NCBI GenBank assembly: GCA_031552845.1
Contig: JAVBMC010000001.1
Span: 1-64,000 of the forward strand
Source: JAVBMC01 sp031552845
GTDB lineage: Bacteria; Verrucomicrobiota; Kiritimatiellia; RFP12; DVOR01
Reading direction: 5' to 3'
DNA length: 64,000 nt
Below the pieces are notes generated by a model. It saw only the letters and a program-made list of their open reading frames with translations. It did not search any database and was not told the DNA's origin. Below, piece after piece: positions 43,571-51,280 of this stretch. Every line of letters begins with the position of its first letter. The stretch's first letter is position 1. A program made the position numbers and the translations under genes.

Positions 43571-46500
43571 TTAGATTCCGATGATTTCACGCACGTCATC
43601 CCACGAGAGCGCTTCCATGACTTGGTGGTCAGTGCTGCCGACGGTGGCGTCGATGACTTTTTGCTTGCGCTGCTGGAGAGCAAGGACTTTCTCTTCGACG
43701 GTGTGCTCGGTGATGAGCTTGATGGCGTAGACTTTCTTCTTCTGTCCGATGCGGTGGGCGCGGTCTGTGGCTTGGTCTTCAACGGCGGGATTCCACCATG
43801 GGTCGAAGTGCACGACGGTGTCGGCACCAGTGAGGTTGAGCCCCGTGCCGCCGGCTTTGAGGCTGATAAGGAAGACGGGAATTCCGGGGTCTTGGTTGAA
43901 AGTAGAGCAAATGCCGAGGCGGTCTTTGGTCGAGCCGTCGAGGTAACAGTGGCGGATGTTACGGGCATTGAGCTCGTCGCGCAGGATAGCGAGCATGGAG
44001 GTGAACTGACTGAAGACGAGCATGCGGCTGCCGTTGTCGATCGTCTCGTCCAAGAGTTCGAGGAACTGCTCGAGCTTGGCGCTGGGCTGTTCGCCGGGTT
44101 TGGGGCGATGGCCTTTCAACAGGGAGAGATGACAGCATGTCTGCCGGAGCTTCATGAGCACGGCGAGAATTTGCAGGCGCGCAGCATTGAAGCCCTTCTC
44201 CTTGACGAGGTCGCCGATCTGCTGCTTGGACTCGGCAAGGAGCTTGTTGTAGACGCGTTCTTGGTCGGGCGACATGCGGCAGTAGGAGACCTTGCGGATC
44301 TTGTCTGGGAGATCTTTGGCGACTTCCTTTTTCAAACGGCGCAGGAGGAAGGGGTTGAGTTTGCGGCGGAGTTTGAGCTGCGCCTCAGCGGCTTCGTTGG
44401 CACCAGAGGCAATGGGCTGTTCGTAGTGGAGCTTGAAGGATTCGTAGTCGCCCAAGTAACCGGGCATGAGAAAGTCCATGATCGACCAGAGGTCCGCCAC
44501 GCTGTTCTCAACGGGCGTGCCGGAGAGGACGAGTTTGTTAGAGGCGGAGAGCTGCTTGGCGGCGACTGCGTTTTGCGTACTGCGGTTCTTGATGTGCTGG
44601 GCTTCGTCGAGCACGGCGACAGCAAAGCGGTGGGCAAGGTAGGCTTCGATGTCCCGGCGGAGCAAGGCGTAGGAGGTGATGACAAGGTCGGCCTCAGGGA
44701 TGAGCCCAAAGCACTCTTCACGCCGTGCGCCGGATATGACGAGGCGTTTGAGGTGAGGCACGAACTTCTCTGCTTCGCGATTCCAATTCTCGACCAAGCT
44801 GGTGGGGCAGACAATGAGCGCAGGGGCGTTTTGAGCGTCGGTGTTGATGCGTTGGAGCGATATCCATGTGAGCGTCTGGAGGGTTTTGCCAAGCCCCATC
44901 TCGTCGGCGAGGAGTCCGCAGAAACCGCCGCTCTCAAGGAAGCGTAGCCAATAGACGCCTTCCTTCTGGTAAGGACGTAGGGTGTCTTCCAACGCGCCAA
45001 GGGGAACAGGCATGAGACGTTCGTTGCGGTTCTGCTGGGCGGCGCGTTCGCGCCAGTCCGGCGGGTCTTCGACGTCGATTCCTTCCAACGCGGCAATGGA
45101 GGATTGAACGAAGGGCGCGTAAACTTTTGGGAGTTGGAAGTGTCCGGGGGCGGCGCCGCGGGTGCGGGTGGGGCAGTCTTCAAACACGCTGCGCATGGAT
45201 TGAACGGCGCGGGTGTCGAGCAGGTAGGTGTTGCCGTCGTGGCAGACGAAGGACTCGCCTTTTTGCAGGGCGCGTTGGACTTCGGTGACGGGGATGGCGG
45301 TATTGCGGTCAGTCTCAAAGGTGTAGGAGACGTCGAACCAGCCGTCCTTCTCTTCTTCAATTTTGACGACGGGAACGATGGTGCGGGCATCGTTATAGAC
45401 ATCCTGCAAAGGCCCATTGACTGTGACATGCCAACCGTTGCGGCGCATTTCGGGGATGGCGCTCCCGAGGAAGTTGAGGACGTTGCGGGCACCGATGATG
45501 GGTTCAAGCTGGTCGCCTTGTTCGCCAGTGATGCCGTAACGGACGAGCTGACGGAGGGCGGCCTTCTCGGCGGCAAAGGAACGGACACGGAAGACGTATG
45601 GGTCTTCGGGGTCGGGTTCGCAGAAGTCGCCGGTTAACGCGCAAGCGGTATAGGTGCTGCCGGAGTAGTTGGCGGCGAGCTCGACTTTGAGGGAGACTTG
45701 GCTGCCGGTGATGGTGGCGGCGAACTTGGGCTCCTTGGGTACTGCAGTGAAAGCGTCTGCCGTGAGGGAGTCGATTTGCAGGTCGTAGTCTTTGCAGAGC
45801 TGCGTGAACTCTTTGCGGAGAAAGGAGAGGGTGTCGCGGCGCGGGATGATGACGGGGGCGTCGTACATGGCGTGATACGGCGCGGGAAGGACTTGCGCGA
45901 GCTTGTAGAAGGTACGCCCGCTGAGGACGAAGCCTTTACGTCCGCTGACGAAGTAACGGAGCGGCTGCGGGAGTTTGGTCTCGACGGTGACGAAGAGGTT
46001 AAAGGTGTCGGCCTCGAGATCGGCGTAGAGCGCGGAGCGGGGCGGCTTGAGGACAACGGCGTGGGATTCGATGGCGCCATGCTCGGAGAGTTCAAGGATG
46101 TTGATGAGGTCGGGGAGGGTGACGGTGAAGGTTTCGCTTGGGGGGCCTTCGCAGATGTCTTCCAATACGCCAAGGAGGTTGTCGTCGAAATGGCTGAGGG
46201 CGATCGGGAAGGTCACATCCTCGGGTGAACAGTAAACACCATCGACATCAAAGCGGAGTTCAAAGGAGAGGGTGTCGAGGTCGAGCGTGAGCTCAAGGCG
46301 GGCTTTGCGGCCTTGGGGGGAACGTTGGATGTAGACATCGTCGCTGACTTCAGCAAGGCGTTGAGCGCGGCGTTGTTCTTCAGCGTAGCGGCGCTGGCGC
46401 TCGGGGTCGGTCTGGCGGAGCATGATGGCGATGGCAAGCGCAGCGGCATGGACGCAGACGCCGCCATTGCGCGAATCCATGCAGGAACACTCGTTGAGGG

Positions 46501-46702
46501 GAAGGCGCGCGGGGTTAAGGGAGTTGAGTTTGAGGGCGAGGTGACGGGAGCCGCCGTGGTCGGACATAAACTCGCCTTCAATGCGCGGAGGGATGAAGTC
46601 GGCGCGCAGGACTTTGCCGGCGGCAACGGCTTGCTCAGCCAGCCCGAAGATGCGCGGTTCGCACCAGCTTTCAATCATCTTGCGGGTGAGCTGCAGGTTC
46701 AT
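43571..46702 (-). CDS. SNF2-family helicase-like ATPase with N-terminal SWIM zinc finger
   Basis: This 1043-residue DNA translocase has a SWIM motif near residues 73-90 (CSCMDSRNGGVCVHAAAL: CxC then CxH). A beta-rich bacterial SNF2 middle domain follows, then the motor. Motor motifs are I LLADEMGLGKTLQTLTW, II VLDEAQHIKNRST, III LSGTPVENSVADLWSIMDF, V LISLKAGGTGLNLTGADTV and VI DQATDRAHRIGQKKKVYAIK. The layout matches the common bacterial HepA/SNF2 proteins with SWIM domains, whose precise role is not settled. ATG 46702 overlaps the nfo stop (TAATG), so it is coupled to an AP endonuclease, consistent with a DNA-repair link. Confidence 0.9.
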   Translation of the reverse strand: MNLQLTRKMIESWCEPRIFGLAEQAVAAGKVLRADFIPPRIEGEFMSDHGGSRHLALKLNSLNPARLPLNECSCMDSRNGGVCVHAAALAIAIMLRQTDPERQRRYAEEQRRAQRLAEVSDDVYIQRSPQGRKARLELTLDLDTLSFELRFDVDGVYCSPEDVTFPIALSHFDDNLLGVLEDICEGPPSETFTVTLPDLINILELSEHGAIESHAVVLKPPRSALYADLEADTFNLFVTVETKLPQPLRYFVSGRKGFVLSGRTFYKLAQVLPAPYHAMYDAPVIIPRRDTLSFLRKEFTQLCKDYDLQIDSLTADAFTAVPKEPKFAATITGSQVSLKVELAANYSGSTYTACALTGDFCEPDPEDPYVFRVRSFAAEKAALRQLVRYGITGEQGDQLEPIIGARNVLNFLGSAIPEMRRNGWHVTVNGPLQDVYNDARTIVPVVKIEEEKDGWFDVSYTFETDRNTAIPVTEVQRALQKGESFVCHDGNTYLLDTRAVQSMRSVFEDCPTRTRGAAPGHFQLPKVYAPFVQSSIAALEGIDVEDPPDWRERAAQQNRNERLMPVPLGALEDTLRPYQKEGVYWLRFLESGGFCGLLADEMGLGKTLQTLTWISLQRINTDAQNAPALIVCPTSLVENWNREAEKFVPHLKRLVISGARREECFGLIPEADLVITSYALLRRDIEAYLAHRFAVAVLDEAQHIKNRSTQNAVAAKQLSASNKLVLSGTPVENSVADLWSIMDFLMPGYLGDYESFKLHYEQPIASGANEAAEAQLKLRRKLNPFLLRRLKKEVAKDLPDKIRKVSYCRMSPDQERVYNKLLAESKQQIGDLVKEKGFNAARLQILAVLMKLRQTCCHLSLLKGHRPKPGEQPSAKLEQFLELLDETIDNGSRMLVFSQFTSMLAILRDELNARNIRHCYLDGSTKDRLGICSTFNQDPGIPVFLISLKAGGTGLNLTGADTVVHFDPWWNPAVEDQATDRAHRIGQKKKVYAIKLITEHTVEEKVLALQQRKQKVIDATVGSTDHQVMEALSWDDVREIIGI

Positions 46703-47538
46703 TAGCGCGTCCAGTCGAGGAGCATTTTGATTTCATCCGCCCAGAGGGTTTCATCCGGTGTTTCGAGGATGAGGGGGATGTTCTCAAAGCGGGGGTCGCG
46801 CATGATGGTGCGGAAGACTTCCTTGCCGATGTAGCCCTTGCCGAGGGTTTCATGGCGGTCGACGTGCTTGCCGAAGTCGGTCTTGGAGTCGTTGAGGTGC
46901 AGGCCGGAGAGATAGCGGATGCCGACGGCGCGGTCGAATTCGTCCATGACTTTGAGGAAGTCTTTCTCGGTGCGGACATCGATGCCGGACTCAAAGGTGT
47001 GGGCGGTATCGAGGCAGAAGCCGAGGCGGGATTTGTCGTTGACGCCTTGTGCGATCCATGCGAGCTCTTCAAAGGTACGTCCGATACAGCCGCCTTGCCC
47101 GGCGGTGTTTTCGATGACGACCTTGATCTTGGGGATTTGCTTGATGGCGGTGTTGATGGACTCTGCCACGCGCTCGCAGGCGGCTTGGGGTGTGAGCAGC
47201 TTGAGGTGGCTGCCCGGATGGATATTCACGCGGTAAATACCGAGCTCATTGGCGCGCTTGAGTTCGTCGATGAAGGCGGCCATGGATTTTGCGTGGGCTT
47301 CTTCACCGGGGTTGGCTAAATTGATGAGGTAGCCTGCGTGGGGCAGGACGGCGGCCTCGGGGTAGTCGCCCATGGCTTTGCGGAAGGCTTCTGCGATGCC
47401 GGGGGCGTAGTCGGGGCAGACCCACTGTTTTTGGTTCTTGAGGAACATGCCAAAGCCGGTTGCGCCGAGTTCGCGGGCGGCTGTTGGGGCATTGAATACG
47501 CCCCCGTTGACGGATACGTGCGGGCCTACGTAGTACAT
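46702..47538 (-). CDS. nfo: Endonuclease IV (AP endonuclease)
   Basis: This 278-residue zinc-dependent repair enzyme cuts 5-prime to abasic sites. It starts MYYVGPHVSVNGGVFNAP and carries metal ligands in LPHAGYLINLA, VNIHPGSH, VVIENTAGQGG, FCLDTAHTFESGID, LHLNDSKTDFGKHVDRH and LILETPDE. AGGAG fixes ATG 47538; upstream codons of the same frame lack support. The stop overlaps the start of the SNF2 gene. Together with nth at 23.5 kb the window holds both classic base-excision-repair nucleases. Confidence 0.95.
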   Translation of the reverse strand: MYYVGPHVSVNGGVFNAPTAARELGATGFGMFLKNQKQWVCPDYAPGIAEAFRKAMGDYPEAAVLPHAGYLINLANPGEEAHAKSMAAFIDELKRANELGIYRVNIHPGSHLKLLTPQAACERVAESINTAIKQIPKIKVVIENTAGQGGCIGRTFEELAWIAQGVNDKSRLGFCLDTAHTFESGIDVRTEKDFLKVMDEFDRAVGIRYLSGLHLNDSKTDFGKHVDRHETLGKGYIGKEVFRTIMRDPRFENIPLILETPDETLWADEIKMLLDWTR

Positions 47539-47629
47539 GTTCGCTCCTGAGTAAAAGCACTGCCACGGGATGACCTGCCGGCGGCGCGAGCCTCCAAGCA
47601 TGTGCATCCCTAGGCGGGCTTATGGCTGT

Positions 47630-47767
47630 TTAGGCCTCGATGAATTCGCTCTTCGGCACGCCGCAATCAGGGCAGCACCAATCCGCCGGCAGGTCGGCAA
47701 ATTCGACTCCGCCATTTTCGGCAGGGTCATAGATGTAGCCGCAAACGTTACAAACATACTTTTTCAT
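47630..47767 (-). CDS. Rubredoxin
   Basis: This 45-residue protein starts MKKYVCNVCGYIYDPAENGG and continues with CCPDCGVPKSEFIEA. The two C-x-x-C-G loops (CNVCG and CPDCG) form the single-iron site of rubredoxins. It is slightly shorter than usual (about 52) because the central region is trimmed. It carries electrons in anaerobes, often to oxygen- or superoxide-detoxifying enzymes; none is adjacent. It lies between trmB and nfo on the reverse strand. Confidence 0.93.
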   Translation of the reverse strand: MKKYVCNVCGYIYDPAENGGVEFADLPADWCCPDCGVPKSEFIEA

Positions 47768-47804
47768 AACTGCTCCTCTGTGTATCTGGCCGGACGTGCC
47801 GGGC

Positions 47805-48401
47805 CTATTTCTTTTGGAATGCGCTGCTCCCGATGGGCAACCCTTGCCCGCGGAATATCAGCTCGAAATCGGTTTGTTCTTCCGGTGTGCGCTCCATGGG
47901 GGCGACTTCGGTAAAGCGCGGGTCGGCGCGGAAGATGGTGACCATCTCTTCGTGGTAGGGAATGTGATCGGTCGCCATTTGGAGGATGCCGCCTTGTTTG
48001 AGGCGGCTGTGGACGAGGTCGGTAAAGCTTTCGGAGACGAGGCGACGCTTGTGGTGGCGTTTCTTCGGCCACGGGTCGGGGAAGAAAAGGTAGAAGGTTT
48101 GAATACGGCCTTCGGGGAGCATCCACGCGAGGCTATAGGCGGCTTCGAGGCGGAGCACACGGACGTTTTGGAGGCCGTTGTTACGGGCTTTCTTGTCGAC
48201 GCGGCGGACGCGGTCGAGCTGGCGCTCGATGCCGAGGTATTGCATGTCCGGATTGGTTTTGGCGCGTGCGATGAGGAAGCGTCCTTTGCCGCAGCCGATG
48301 TCGACTTCCACTGGACGCGCGGGGTCGAAGATGCCATCAAAGGGCAAAGGTTCCGCGATGTTGTCCGGGGCAATGATAAAGCTTGTTTGTGTCTCCGTCA
48401 T
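47805..48401 (-). CDS. trmB: tRNA (guanine-N7-)-methyltransferase
   Basis: This 198-residue SAM-dependent enzyme is predicted to methylate G46 in tRNA variable loops. Motifs are VEVDIGCGKGRFLIARAK, YLGIERQLDRVRRVDKKA, YLFFPDPWPKKRHHKRRLV (the diagnostic FPDPWPK-x-x-H-x-K-R-R) and LQMATDHIPYHEEM near the C-terminus. ATG 48401 is taken as start; a GTG six codons upstream is possible. The gene precedes the rubredoxin gene with a short gap. Confidence 0.93.
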   Translation of the reverse strand: MTETQTSFIIAPDNIAEPLPFDGIFDPARPVEVDIGCGKGRFLIARAKTNPDMQYLGIERQLDRVRRVDKKARNNGLQNVRVLRLEAAYSLAWMLPEGRIQTFYLFFPDPWPKKRHHKRRLVSESFTDLVHSRLKQGGILQMATDHIPYHEEMVTIFRADPRFTEVAPMERTPEEQTDFELIFRGQGLPIGSSAFQKK

Positions 48402-48465
48402 ATGGGCAAAGGATAGCACAACCGCCGAGCAAAGGCAACTTTAAAGAGTTGACGTAAATAAAAGC

Positions 48466-48495
48466 AAAAAGGCCGCCGGAGTGGACAGCCTTTTT
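48466..48495 (-). terminator. Terminator of the porin gene
   Basis: On the reverse strand AAAAAGGC (48495-48488) pairs with GCCTTTTT (48473-48466) around a 14-base loop with a GC-rich core, 40 bases past the porin stop. Confidence 0.6.
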
Positions 48496-48535
48496 GACGT
48501 TGTGCACAGCCGGTGCACACGGTATTGCGGGGAGA

Positions 48536-49957
48536 TTAGAACTTGAAGTTCAGCTCAGCACGCAGGAAGTAGCCCTGGTCGGGGTAGTCCTGTCCCTCGT
48601 AGTAACCGCCGTAGGCCATGTGTTCGGCAAGGAGCTTGCCCTTGAGCTCGCCACGGTTGTTGTAGAGTTTGCTGAGGATGGGGAACTCGTAGTAAGCGAT
48701 GGTGTACCAGCCACGGTAGAGGGAGTTTTCTCCGACGAGGTCGTCTTCAGCTGCATACATGGGCCCGGAGGCGACTTGGATCTTGTGCTTCTTGACGGGC
48801 TCAAATCCAAATTCGAGGTTGGGCCATGCCAAGTTGCTCCAGCGGTAGCTCGATCCGTACATCTTAACGGGCAGATCGCCGAGGTAGGTGTAACGGGCGA
48901 AGACCGGATCCCAGCCAGTTACGGTATCAGTCGGGCCGCCGACTTTATCGTAGGCGCTGTTTTCATCGTCGCCGGAGAGGTAAAGGACGGAGGCCGTCAG
49001 CTTGGGCTTCCACGACAGGTCCGGGTGTTTCGCGGTCAAGCCAAGGTAAAACATGTAAGCGTTGATGTCTTCGCCATTATCTGTTTCTCCGAACTGGTAG
49101 GCGCCTTCGGCTTCGCCACTGAACCAGTCGTTGAACTTGGGCATCAGGCGGGCGCCGAGCGTGAAGAAGTCACGGCCCGGGACACGTGAACCGTTGGCAC
49201 CTTTCTTATTCCAGCTCGACTCATCTTTCCAGATCAAGTAGAACTCCATCGGGAGGCTCTCAAGCTCATTCACCGTCCAGTAAGTGGCGATGCCGCTTTC
49301 AGTCATGCCATCATCGTAGTCTTGACCCGAGAAGCTCGTGGTGTAATAGTCGGGCTGGCCGATCGTGAGGGGGTCGTCCGGGTTTTGATAGACGCCGAAG
49401 ACGTCGAAGGAGGTCTTCTCCGTCACACGTGTGGTCAGTTTGGCGGCGTTGAAGTAAGCGGAACGGCTGCCATCGCTGGCGGTACCATCAGCAATCACGC
49501 GGCCTTGCCCGTACTTCATATCCTGCCGACCGAAGCGTAGGTTCATGATTCCGAAAATCTCCTTCCAGTCGAAATAGAGATTATCCACAAAGAGCTCATC
49601 CGGGAACTCGTTTTTGCTCTGCGCATTGTCGTAGCCGCGGAACTCGTTTGCGAGACGGGCGTAGATACCGAAGTTCTCATACTCAAACTTGGCCCATGGG
49701 CGGGTACGCAAGCGATAGTAGGAGGTATAATCGGGCTTGACCGCGCCGCCGGAATTCGGTAGGTTATCCAGCCACTCATAACGGAAACGGATATCCAACC
49801 CTGCGTCAAAGTAAGAAGCCACACGCGAGACCGTGCTTGTGACGGTAGGGGGTGACGGTTCGGCTACCGCAGCTGCGGAAGGCGTGACGTTAGTCTGCGC
49901 CCACGCCGCTCCCGCTGTCGCAAGCGTCAGCGCGGCGAAGAAACATGAACGATGCAT
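48536..49957 (-). CDS. Outer-membrane beta-barrel porin (alginate-export-like)
   Basis: This 473-residue protein has a signal peptide (MHRSCFFAALTLATAGAAWA) and a mature part of alternating amphipathic strands rich in Tyr, Trp and Phe. It ends in a terminal Phe (AELNFKF), the usual signal for BAM-mediated insertion. Segments such as FRYEWLDNLPNSGG, YYRLRTRPWAKFEYENFGIY and NLRFGRQDMKYGQGRVIADG resemble alginate-export-like 18-strand porins. It presumably forms a channel for small solutes or oligosaccharides. AAAGGAG precedes ATG 49957. It is bounded by a terminator downstream and is probably monocistronic. Confidence 0.82.
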   Translation of the reverse strand: MHRSCFFAALTLATAGAAWAQTNVTPSAAAVAEPSPPTVTSTVSRVASYFDAGLDIRFRYEWLDNLPNSGGAVKPDYTSYYRLRTRPWAKFEYENFGIYARLANEFRGYDNAQSKNEFPDELFVDNLYFDWKEIFGIMNLRFGRQDMKYGQGRVIADGTASDGSRSAYFNAAKLTTRVTEKTSFDVFGVYQNPDDPLTIGQPDYYTTSFSGQDYDDGMTESGIATYWTVNELESLPMEFYLIWKDESSWNKKGANGSRVPGRDFFTLGARLMPKFNDWFSGEAEGAYQFGETDNGEDINAYMFYLGLTAKHPDLSWKPKLTASVLYLSGDDENSAYDKVGGPTDTVTGWDPVFARYTYLGDLPVKMYGSSYRWSNLAWPNLEFGFEPVKKHKIQVASGPMYAAEDDLVGENSLYRGWYTIAYYEFPILSKLYNNRGELKGKLLAEHMAYGGYYEGQDYPDQGYFLRAELNFKF

Positions 49958-50002
49958 AAAGAAAACTCCTTTAATGTTTTAAGATGTCGATAGTCTAACA
50001 AG

Positions 50003-50018
50003 CCAACGTTAGAGTTGG
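50003..50018. promoter_or_regulatory. Inverted repeat upstream of the porin gene
   Basis: CCAAC and GTTGG flank a six-base centre, about 46 bases upstream of the porin start codon. It could be an operator; no promoter could be placed with confidence. Confidence 0.3.
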
Positions 50019-50265
50019 ATTAGCACAACAAAAAACTTTCGAGACTATACCCGAAAACTCCCTGACCCGCAAGAGCAAACTTCCCAGATGCTCTTAAAAC
50101 ACACTATTAAAGTTTGGAAAATATCATTTCCCTACGTGGAGAGGATTGTCTGTGGTCTTTCTTCGGGAGATGCCCCGCATGAGGGACTGCAAAATTTGAA
50201 ATTTATGGGAGCGGCCGGTGGTAAGGAGTATGGAGGGGGACTTCGCCGGAGCCGTATTTTGCGGC

Positions 50266-50293
50266 TTGACTTATTCTGTGGTTCTGCTAAACT
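50266..50293 (+). promoter_or_regulatory. Promoter of copy B
   Basis: TTGACT (50266-50271), 16 bases, TAAACT (50288-50293), as in copy A. Confidence 0.75.
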
Positions 50294-50299
50294 GCGCTC

Positions 50300-50434
50300 C
50301 GTTGACCCCATTGGGCGACCGGTCCCTGACACGATGTTGCATACCGGAACCCAAGCTCCAAGGAGCCATCAACTTACGACAAGCCCGTTGGCCGGCGGAC
50401 AGTCCCACTCAAAATCCAAAAGGACTCTCTGATC
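50300..50434 (+). ncRNA. Conserved structured leader of copy B
   Basis: It carries GTTGACCCCATTGGG and the block AACCCAAGCTCC to GTTGGCCGGCG, as in copy A. The intervening bases differ but an additional ACCGG/CCGGT-type pairing is possible here (CCGGTCC with ACCGG). AAAAGGAC precedes the ORF. Confidence 0.5.
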
Positions 50435-50683
50435 ATGTTCACACTATTTGCCATTGCTATTACTCTTGCTGTTGCGTTGCTTTTCACGTCGATGAGGCCG
50501 TTGAGGTCGATGAGATCGCGTACTGTTGCCGTAACTTTGCCAGGAGCACTCTGCAGAAAATCCTTGCAGGCCTTGTCGATGAAGTCGAAGCATTCGACGA
50601 AGCCGCGTACTGTTGGGCTGACGCGGTTGTTGTGGAGGATATATAAAGGTGCCTGCGGCACCTCGCCGAAACTATTGCAATGA
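50435..50683 (+). CDS. Small ORF of copy B: hydrophobic helix plus basic tail
   Basis: This 82-codon frame starts MFTLFAIAITLAVALLF, followed by RPLRSMRSRT, homologous to the ORF of copy A. The first 32 residues align without gaps; beyond that the identity is patchy (for example ALSMKSKHSTK, VGLTRLLW). Same ribosome binding site and spacing. Alternative frames through the same DNA are also open, so coding status beyond the helix is uncertain. Confidence 0.45.
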   Translation: MFTLFAIAITLAVALLFTSMRPLRSMRSRTVAVTLPGALCRKSLQALSMKSKHSTKPRTVGLTRLLWRIYKGACGTSPKLLQ

Positions 50684-50709
50684 TTGTTGCTGATATTCCG
50701 GACTTCTGA

Positions 50710-50740
50710 GGTAAGTGCCACCGTAGCATTTGCCTTTTTT
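50710..50740 (+). terminator. Conserved terminator of copy B
   Basis: GGTAAGTGC pairs with GCATTTGCC (two G-U pairs) around a seven-base loop, followed by six T. Confidence 0.78.
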
Positions 50741-50765
50741 GATGCCTTTTAGTCCTCCATCTGCC

Positions 50766-51095
50766 ACTTTTGTCACAACTGTTTCACACCCGCGTCACAA
50801 CTCTGACACACCCGCGAAACAGTACTTTCACACCCGTGTCACAACTGTTTCACACCCGCGGAACAGTACGAACACGTTCGCAAAACCACACTTTCACACC
50901 CGTGTGACAACTCTCCCACACCCGCGAGACAGTACGCACAAATGTTTGATCGTACACGATTCAATACACCTATGTACACAACTGTGCCCCCAAGACAGTA
51001 CGCACGAACGTTTGAACGTACTAAACTCGATATACAATCGTACACAAAAGCATTCCCCGCGCCGTACGCACGAATGTTTGTTTTTAACCGCGTCA
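50766..51095. repeat. 22-bp-period array of copy B, fifteen units
   Basis: Units begin every 22 bases from 50766. Units 2-5, 7 and 8 open with ACCCG. Units 11-15 correspond one to one with units 7-11 of copy A. Units 1-8 are more alike among themselves than the later ones, suggesting expansion at the ORF-proximal side. Confidence 0.85.
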
Positions 51096-51280
51096 ACGGG
51101 TCAGGCGGGGGTGCTGAGTGCGCTTCATTCTTCTCTCTATTGTTCTTGTGCGTTGCCTGTTTCTCATTGTTTTTGTTTTTTGCGGTAACTTTGGGCTTGC
51201 AACATCAGCAGAAAAGGAGTAATATCCGGGGTGCGAATCAGTACCTTTTTAATACAGAGTGGTTATTTGGGAGGAGAGTT

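Larger units (their letters stand above)
50262..51087 (+). repeat. Dispersed composite element, copy B
   Basis: This copy has the same order of parts as copy A at 38665-39410: promoter, leader with near-identical blocks, small ORF, terminator and 22-bp array. It is longer because the array has four more units at the ORF-proximal side. It lies between the porin start region (reverse) and the gene at 51281. Confidence 0.85.

Noticed and set aside
43622..44947. 441-codon forward frame opposite the SNF2 gene
   Set aside because: Shadow of the helicase domain; no motif or ribosome binding site.
39175..51095. CRISPR arrays
   Set aside because: Units are degenerate and spacer-sized segments are absent or 6-10 bases; there are no cas genes in the window.
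50839..51096. Reverse-strand frame with the same 22-residue repeats over the copy B array
   Set aside because: Same explanation; similarity to the copy A frame follows from the related DNA arrays.
50942..51280. Long N-terminal extension of the duplicated-domain protein
   Set aside because: The extension reads through the repeat array; ATG 51281 has GGAGGAGA and a signal peptide directly after it.
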